Of a stretch of 11,118 nt of DNA, positions 7,101 through 11,118 are shown piece after piece (positions within the stretch are counted from its first letter, which is position 1; every line of letters starts with the position of its first letter). The translations under genes were made by a program, and so were the position numbers. Location of the stretch: contig DDUN01000016.1 in the NCBI GenBank assembly GCA_002344825.1, forward strand, positions 1-11,118, given 5' to 3'. A model generated the notes under the pieces. The model searched no databases. It saw only the letters and a program-made list of their open reading frames with translations, and was not told the DNA's origin. Source of the stretch: Candidatus Multiplicimicrobium inquinatum (GTDB lineage Bacteria > Omnitrophota > Omnitrophia > Omnitrophales > Aquincolibacteriaceae).

Positions 7101-10100
7101 AATAATCGCACTCACCACCGTTGCCACCGCTGAAATAATTGCCCCAATAACCGCTGCCACCACCGCAATGATCAGGGGGAAAAACGCACCACGGATTTGC
7201 ATTTGCTCCGGCGTGGTGAGGGTGCGGAAGCTCAAAACGGTACCAGGTACAGGCGAAACAGGTACCGGGGGTGCGCGCGGCGCGAGAATATAGCCTAATG
7301 ATTCAAGACGGTTTTCTCCGCTTTCAGTCACTTGTAATTTTTTCGCCGTCCAAGTTTCAAGAAAATCCTCTTTGCTTAAAACAAGCTGATCTAAATCACT
7401 TTCAGGACCCGCGCCAGGATCGGTGTAATGCACTTCTTCGATTGTTTTTCCATCCACCACACGCGTGGTAATGTTCGTGATGATGATGTAATGATTACCG
7501 TCAATATGAGCAATGACGCGCTTTTGCGCGTCGACTGAAGACTGAAGACTAACGACCAACGCCTTGAGGGAATCCCAATTTAATTCGAGCGAAGAAAGAT
7601 TGAGACCAAAGCGCTTCGCATAAAGATTGAGCGAAAACATGGAAAGAACAAGGTCACCCGTTTCAAGCTCGGTAATCGTACCTGTAAGAATATCCATAAT
7701 GATCAGGTCACGGGCGAGATCAATCCGATTATGCGTAACATCCGCATCATCCAACATAGCTTCAAGCGCGATAAAAGCCGACTGTCCAAAATGCAAAGAA
7801 CCGCCATCAAGCCATGTCAGAATTTTTTGCGCTTCGGCATCGGACAAGTTCACAATAAAACCAGTATAGTCGGCAAGGCCCAACGAACTTTGGTAAGCTG
7901 TTTTCTGCTCAGCCGTCATGGCTAAATAACTTTGAAGCTGGTTACGAACCGCTGTTTTAATCGCATTGACCTCAGCGAGGCGAACAGCTTTTTCTGGGCT
8001 TGCTTCTAAACGAGCTTTGAGTGCCGCAACATCAAAGCTTCCGGTTGCGTAGTTAGCCTGTGCAACTTCCGCGTCATACTCCACATCTGAAGGGTGGCGG
8101 CCCAAAACTGAGCGGTACCATTCAAACACAACGGGAGAGATTTCTTGTTTGAGAATATTGCGCTGAATCTCGGCTTCTTTCACGGCAATATCTGCCATAC
8201 CTGCATTAGCCTCGGCTTCAATCTGAGCTTTTAAATCCCGCGCGGCTTGGCTCACATCCGCAAGTGACTGCGCGCGCTGTTCAGCTAATTGCGTAAGCGC
8301 GCGGTTGATTTGCGCAAGCCCGGCTTGAATTTGATTCATGGCGCCCGCGATCATGCCGCGTGCGCTGCCGCGAGCCGGAATGGAAATGAGCTTTGACCTT
8401 TGAGCTTCAACTTGGCTTTTAAGCCGGAATAAACGATCGCGCTGAACGAGGTATTCCCCTTCTATCGTTTCATTGAGAACCTGCTCGCGCTCCGCGGCAA
8501 GTGAAAGAGCTTTTTGCTTTTCAACCGCCATTTGCGCGCGCAATTCGGAAGCGCGTAAATCTAAATCACGGCGCGAACCGTCAAGATCAATATCGATTAG
8601 TTTACCGTCTTGGTCATAGTCGTAATGCACCCAAGCGGCACCGCTCTCGGCGTAAATATCCGTCAATTTTCCTTCAGCATCAAAAATTTGGCGCGAACCT
8701 TCGGCGAACAAGCGATTCAGCACAACGCCTTGCTTGGTATATTCGGTTTCGACCGGAAGATCAGACGGCGGAGTGAATTTTTTAACTTGGATAAGCACCA
8801 AGTCATTCCATAGTTTTAACGCTTCCGCGTGATGAAACTCAGCCGCGGACGAGGGATTGATTAAAACAGTGCGCTCGGATGTGGACGCTTCAAGATCCGG
8901 CGCAATCGATATCTCGCGGCCGGAGGATGTTGCAACCGAGAAGGGCTTTCCGTTTTTAAATTCGGTGACTGAGCCATCGGCATGAATAACCGTCACCTCT
9001 TTGGGTAAATAAGAACGCTCCGATGTTTCGGAGTCAACTGACTCAACCCAAGAGTGAATCAAAACAACTGTTCCGTCTTTAAGGCTGACAGTCGCGACCT
9101 GAGACCCATCGTAAGTCGCGCGATTGCCATTCAAATCAGTAAAACTGTCTAAGCTAACGCGGTGGATTTCTTCGCAATTGAGCGTGCATGGAACAAGCTC
9201 AATGTAAGGAATGTCAAAAGTCAGTGTTCTTTCATTAACAGGAATTGCGGAGCAATCATCCTGCGCGGGATCGCAAATCACAAAGGTTTCACTTTGCGTT
9301 GTTGTAACCGCGTCACGCTGAGGAGCAAACTCGTGAGTGTATGTATAGCCCTCAATGGTCGTATGCGAAAGAATGCGTCCCTGCGAATCGTAAGTTTCAA
9401 CCGTTCCGTTATCAAGACGCACACTGCTTTGATTGTTGCCCGCCTCAAGATGCGTAAACCGTTCACGCTCGCGGCCTTTGTAATAAATAACCGATGCGGT
9501 AAGGCGCGCGCGTTCATCATATTCAAAACGGGTTTCAACGCCATTCGCATCAATGCGGGCAGTCAACTTACTTTCTTTTCCGTTCGGTGTTTCAAAGACG
9601 CGGTATTTCTCGGTTGTTTTACTGTCGGGGTCATAAATCGCGGTAACTTCACGGCCAAGTGAATCGAACTCATAGCTATATTGGAGCGGCTGTTTATTTT
9701 CGTTTTCGCGCGTGACGCTTCGAATACGGTCATAAGCAATCGTCGCCGTCTCGGTGTAATCGTCAGTAATATCATTCGGAGTTCCATTATCATTCACAAT
9801 AGTTTGAGTTAGTGAAGATGAAGCCGCATTTGAAGGAATCGTTGTTTGGGTCACGGTTCCATCCAGGCGTGTGGTGGTGACTGTCGACCCGTTTGTACTT
9901 TCAACAACCGTTGTGGTTTCGCCGTTGAGCTTTTCGGTACCTGCAATCGCACCCTCGGCGTTAAAGGTAATCAGCTTGTCCGCGGAAAGTAGGGTTTTCC
10001 AATCAAAAGCACCGGCTGCGCCAGCTAATCCGCCAAGCTTGCTAATCAGCGAATCATTTGCGGCGGCGTGAACTTGATCAACCAAGGCCGCATCGGTAAG

Positions 10101-11118
10101 AAGATAATCGAGCCATTCAAGCGACGCGTCGGGACGAAATGCGGTGAGGCCGACATCCTCAACAAGAATTTGCGGCGCCACAGACGGAGATACGCCGGTG
10201 TCAAATTGCCACTCCATGGAAAGATAGCGTCCATTCGCTTTCGAAGCATCCAGCTTAAGATAATGATCTTTCCATCCGGAGCCGGGCTTTGAAATATCCC
10301 ATGTCTGAACTATCGCATTATTTGCATCAAGCAACTTCACAACAACTTTACCCTGTTGCGACAGAGAGGCATCGTCGGAGCGCAAACTAATGTGGACGTA
10401 ATCATAATGATCCGTGATGGCTTCGGACTGAACGGATTGAATGACCATGGGCTTGGACGGCAAAAATCCGCTGCCGGTTCCGTATTGAACTGACCATTGA
10501 TCGGAGCCCTGTTTTAATATGACACGGTCCAACTTTCCGTCATTATTCATATCCACAAGGCTGGATGTCTTAGCTATATGTCCGGGGCGAGTATAAGAAA
10601 CAAAATTTTCATTATCCTGCGTCGGGGAAATTTCCTGAACTGTGGTTCCTTCAATGCCCTCCCAAGCAACGGCAGGCTTGAATGTCACGCCGGTATTTTC
10701 TTCAACCCACCAGCGAGGCGCGGGAGAAGCACCGTAGGAATCTAACGTGATGCGATCAGGCAACCCATCGCCCGTTACATCCGCTAGAAATGAGCCGTAA
10801 CTGCGATCATGGTTTCCGTAAGCAAATGCGCGAATAGCAGTACCAATACCTGCGTTAGAAACTCCGGGCAAGCTGCGTACGCTGTCATCCCAAATAACCG
10901 AAGCGTCAAAACCATGCCCATTATTAAATTGAATATACCAAGCGTATCCCAAATCAGGTCGCCCGGCTGTTTTCGGCTTCAGCAAAATACGGTCGGGCAG
11001 ATTATCGCCGTTCATATCAATGACATCAGCCGTATCAGCCATCATGTTGCCGTCAAATGTGCTCCATGAAAGAGAGCTGCCGATTTTAGGCTCTGCATCA
11101 AAAGAAAAATCAACGCCT
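4125..11118 (-). CDS. Giant Rhs/YD-like, multidomain exported protein with C-terminal hydrolase (5' end outside window)
   Basis: There are 2330 visible codons, running open to the window edge. The first ATG at 11045 is internal: the 24 residues before it continue a repeat (SLSWSTFDGN before MMADTADV). I number residues from that ATG, so the stop follows residue 2306. The domains in order are VCBS/FG-GAP-like repeats (to 178), a beta-sandwich (200-308), YD-like strands (362-820), a coiled coil (820-965), a DUF4214-like module (968-1025), a C39-like module (1075-1239), a proline hinge (1253-1270), a charge-free hydrophobic segment (1287-1403), a Gly/Ala-rich part (to about 1650), beta repeats (1690-1800) and an alpha/beta hydrolase-like end. 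The order resembles polymorphic toxins, but no classical Rhs core motif was seen. The gene is coupled to the TPR-like gene by ATGA. Gene identity is firm; toxin function is inference. Confidence 0.9.
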   Translation of the reverse strand, partial: GVDFSFDAEPKIGSSLSWSTFDGNMMADTADVIDMNGDNLPDRILLKPKTAGRPDLGYAWYIQFNNGHGFDASVIWDDSVRSLPGVSNAGIGTAIRAFAYGNHDRSYGSFLADVTGDGLPDRITLDSYGASPAPRWWVEENTGVTFKPAVAWEGIEGTTVQEISPTQDNENFVSYTRPGHIAKTSSLVDMNNDGKLDRVILKQGSDQWSVQYGTGSGFLPSKPMVIQSVQSEAITDHYDYVHISLRSDDASLSQQGKVVVKLLDANNAIVQTWDISKPGSGWKDHYLKLDASKANGRYLSMEWQFDTGVSPSVAPQILVEDVGLTAFRPDASLEWLDYLLTDAALVDQVHAAANDSLISKLGGLAGAAGAFDWKTLLSADKLITFNAEGAIAGTEKLNGETTTVVESTNGSTVTTTRLDGTVTQTTIPSNAASSSLTQTIVNDNGTPNDITDDYTETATIAYDRIRSVTRENENKQPLQYSYEFDSLGREVTAIYDPDSKTTEKYRVFETPNGKESKLTARIDANGVETRFEYDERARLTASVIYYKGRERERFTHLEAGNNQSSVRLDNGTVETYDSQGRILSHTTIEGYTYTHEFAPQRDAVTTTQSETFVICDPAQDDCSAIPVNERTLTFDIPYIELVPCTLNCEEIHRVSLDSFTDLNGNRATYDGSQVATVSLKDGTVVLIHSWVESVDSETSERSYLPKEVTVIHADGSVTEFKNGKPFSVATSSGREISIAPDLEASTSERTVLINPSSAAEFHHAEALKLWNDLVLIQVKKFTPPSDLPVETEYTKQGVVLNRLFAEGSRQIFDAEGKLTDIYAESGAAWVHYDYDQDGKLIDIDLDGSRRDLDLRASELRAQMAVEKQKALSLAAEREQVLNETIEGEYLVQRDRLFRLKSQVEAQRSKLISIPARGSARGMIAGAMNQIQAGLAQINRALTQLAEQRAQSLADVSQAARDLKAQIEAEANAGMADIAVKEAEIQRNILKQEISPVVFEWYRSVLGRHPSDVEYDAEVAQANYATGSFDVAALKARLEASPEKAVRLAEVNAIKTAVRNQLQSYLAMTAEQKTAYQSSLGLADYTGFIVNLSDAEAQKILTWLDGGSLHFGQSAFIALEAMLDDADVTHNRIDLARDLIIMDILTGTITELETGDLVLSMFSLNLYAKRFGLNLSSLELNWDSLKALVVSLQSSVDAQKRVIAHIDGNHYIIITNITTRVVDGKTIEEVHYTDPGAGPESDLDQLVLSKEDFLETWTAKKLQVTESGENRLESLGYILAPRAPPVPVSPVPGTVLSFRTLTTPEQMQIRGAFFPLIIAVVAAVIGAIISAVATVVSAIIAIIAGVIAAVSAAIGGLFTFVGTLFGSQFLIGVGAVFQGFSVAVANFGAALIASTLPTTIASSFVYGLGISYGLQGVGSILNAIGVSPKITGTLIAGGKLIGGLVLTASGAGAGLGLSLIGSGTTDLLSLHTNLSSSAISMIGLGAQVLGAFAGGFGGPGGFSWADGLALLKTSIPSLAMDLSATGIEMLGSSLGWDPRLTGLISIPVSAVVGGVARGLTQGDVVVGYRNGDINSPIYVTPAGGVMDYVNLGLNQSLKSSLSYGVNLGLEAAGVNGQAGSMLLSALSGFATAAGIGGTAGGVVGTATDWAKNLLGGIAETAKKFGSAIVKGAQTVISFGQKLIEGVGTVTKAGFQKVAGFFSGLFSRETSENIYKDQAGLLGGTVTQDGSIWTYTAGDSRIIYDSSTGNVREELISGGRTVQFEGLGEDSSGGIYYQKLTYAQVTQGGGVVRQEYQSGELQSWTLNQANGQSIHATTHNGALVVDQNGRIVQGDVKVYQSVDIQMPRDPQLPDVATPISIPFPVVMNFVVFGNQVIQSNVTIQPVIHAPEPTADMLNEDLYALVSGFNNDKPWAAPAYLFNYERDMVRQSQNRVGMEDIVLAPGYYANLLLKVAPYVLSGVSVINDIKDAVVGLVAGKIFDFFKDIFEDQVESTVENALEDALQKIWDSSDLIRDVIDEANPGPVAQRIIRSLENYFDYVGDEHRERDMIAVGYSGGFAPLIEVLRNSPYDHVNNVGYNPVSVVAIGAANKIAEAAQQVVDAMMVVENQIRNLKEKIRDHADALIDAIDQIMEDADRALTLGFGSDLIGLLRQSIIFGDHNTSLTHLIAIIKDFASKIAPIELPDLAIMGDTKLMVNVYGTKDLMLDLPIIGVTLGGHRTEMAGFSASITERDHPLVNIEIVGANHTDYMRQGFDFNFDNGLLGVAAEYARTVEDRAWNERVANFVADLTLNSHDETQLIDFLSFPPDEHSVRIENHGDRWVVYLPGSGLR
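4320..5054 (-). other. Alpha/beta hydrolase-like C-terminal domain of the giant protein
   Basis: Residues about 1998-2242 contain DMIAVGYSGGFAPLIEVL, a nucleophile elbow (G-x-S-G-G, Ser2030) between a beta strand and a helix. A strand follows (VSVVAIGAA), then a long helical insert that could be a lid, then LMVNVYGTKDLML (Asp2178) and VNIEIVGANHTDYM (His2221). The order Ser-Asp-His at strand ends is that of alpha/beta hydrolases such as lipases. Substrate is unknown. Confidence 0.72.
6837..7187 (-). other. 117-residue charge-free hydrophobic segment of the giant protein
   Basis: Residues 1287-1403 contain no Asp, Glu, Lys, Arg or His. The first part (FFPLIIAVVAAVIGAIISAV and onward) is almost pure Ala, Ile, Val and Gly, enough for two or three membrane helices. 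It follows a proline-rich hinge (PRAPPVPVSPVPG) and precedes a longer Gly/Ala-rich part. Confidence 0.85.
7329..7823 (-). other. C39 peptidase-like module lacking the catalytic cysteine
   Basis: Residues about 1075-1239 show HFGQSAFIALEAML where C39 peptidases have DCGpaaLamll, then helices (DLVLSMFSLNLYAKRFGL), then HIDGNHYIIITN (H1185) and HYTDPGAG (D1209), and an EDFLETWTAKKL end like the 'eF...w.g' end of C39. The expected Cys position is F1086. His and Asp of the triad are kept. Non-catalytic C39-like domains in transporters bind substrate. Confidence 0.55.
7971..8144 (-). other. DUF4214-like module of the giant protein
   Basis: Residues about 968-1025 read EWYRSVLGRHPSDVEYD, then a helix and RLEASPE, close to the DUF4214 pattern (Y...LgR.pd...y, ending in S.E). 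The glycine and tryptophan of the usual second half are missing, so it is a divergent copy. Confidence 0.6.
8150..8590 (-). other. Long coiled-coil segment of the giant protein
   Basis: Residues about 820-965 are rich in Ala, Glu, Gln, Lys, Leu and Arg with heptad-like spacing (ASELRAQMAVEKQKALSLAA; QINRALTQLAEQRAQSLA; AEIQRNILKQ). A short break (ISIPARGSARG) separates two halves, which could pair as a hairpin. The segment links the YD-like repeats to the DUF4214-like module. Confidence 0.65.
8590..9970 (-). other. YD/Rhs-like beta repeats of the giant protein
   Basis: Residues about 362-820 contain recurring YD-type units: YSYEFDSLGREVTAIYD, TRFEYDERARLTASVIYY (F507), VETYDSQGRILSHTT, RQIFDAEGKLTDIYAE and VHYDYDQDGKLIDI. 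In Rhs and teneurin proteins such units wrap into a hollow barrel. Here the units are irregular and interrupted by a non-repeat part around residues 590-760. Confidence 0.8.
10122..10448 (-). other. Beta-sandwich (carbohydrate-binding-like) segment of the giant protein
   Basis: Residues about 200-308 follow an alternating strand pattern: HYDYVHISLRSDD, then GKVVVKLLDANNAIVQTWDI, GWKDHYLKLDAS and GRYLSMEWQFDTG. The last strand reads APQILVEDVGLTAF, as in jelly-roll modules that bind sugars or stiffen surface proteins. The fold is inferred from pattern alone. Confidence 0.45.
10512..11118 (-). repeat. VCBS/FG-GAP-like repeats of the giant protein
   Basis: Three visible copies carry the calcium-loop pattern DxNxDxxxD: D10-MNGDNLP-D18, D89-VTGDGLP-D97 and D165-MNNDGKL-D173, each followed by R-[IV]-x-L. 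The spacing is 79 and 76 residues. The residues just before the first copy (SLSWSTFDG) match the spacer of the others (VIWDD, VAWEG), so the array probably continues beyond the window. In known proteins such blades build calcium-bound beta-propellers on the cell surface. Confidence 0.8.

Noticed and set aside
7045..7293. A + strand open frame whose product is rich in Ala, Thr and Ile and looks like a membrane protein.
   Set aside because: It is the mirror of the Ala/Ile/Val-rich segment of the giant protein; the hydrophobic codons read back as similar residues on the other strand.
9162..9662. A 166-codon open frame on the + strand.
   Set aside because: It lies fully opposite the giant gene, where the - strand frame shows clear YD-like repeats; its product is basic with no recognisable domain, and it has no ribosome binding site of note.
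4125..11118. A classical Rhs toxin with core-domain boundary motif.
   Set aside because: No Rhs-associated core motif (PxxxxDPxGL type) was seen in the visible part; only loose YD-like units are present, so I call it Rhs-like at most.

Overview
The window looks like a chromosomal segment of a diderm (Gram-negative type) bacterium. Three encoded proteins carry lipobox signal peptides, and the giant exported protein and its partners suit a cell with an outer membrane. The mixture of a huge YD-repeat/VCBS-type protein, DUF4214-like modules and a C39-like module recalls uncultured lineages such as Omnitrophota. That taxonomic guess is inference only. No tRNA, rRNA, CRISPR array or insertion sequence was seen.

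Left part, + strand (1-1853). The window opens inside the 3' end of an RsmB/RsmF-type rRNA m5C methyltransferase gene. Nine bases later comes a 96-residue membrane protein with a DUF4214-like core, whose stop overlaps the start (ATGA) of a PAP2-family phosphatase gene. After a 143-base gap there is a separate gene for a PEGA-like lipoprotein, followed by a strong rho-independent terminator at 1876-1923. That terminator lies inside the 3' end of a gene coming from the other strand.

Right part, - strand (11118 down to 1834). This is one apparent operon. It starts outside the window with a giant gene (2330 codons visible, 5' end missing). In order, the protein has VCBS/FG-GAP-like calcium-type repeats, a beta-sandwich, YD-like repeats, a coiled coil, a DUF4214-like module, a C39-like module that lacks its cysteine, a proline hinge, a 117-residue stretch without any charged residue or histidine, a Gly/Ala-rich segment, more beta repeats, and a C-terminal domain with the signatures of an alpha/beta hydrolase (GYSGG, then Asp, then His). 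The architecture resembles a polymorphic toxin or contact-dependent effector whose warhead could be a lipase or esterase. Downstream are a TPR-like, membrane-anchored protein coupled by ATGA, a YajG-like lipoprotein, and a lipoprotein with an HEAGH metallopeptidase motif.

Working model (inference): the giant protein is exported, binds a target through its repeats, inserts its hydrophobic segment in a membrane, and acts on lipid or ester substrates with its C-terminal hydrolase. The coupled downstream exported proteins would be immunity or accessory factors. The window alone cannot prove this, and the missing N-terminus of the giant protein is the largest gap.
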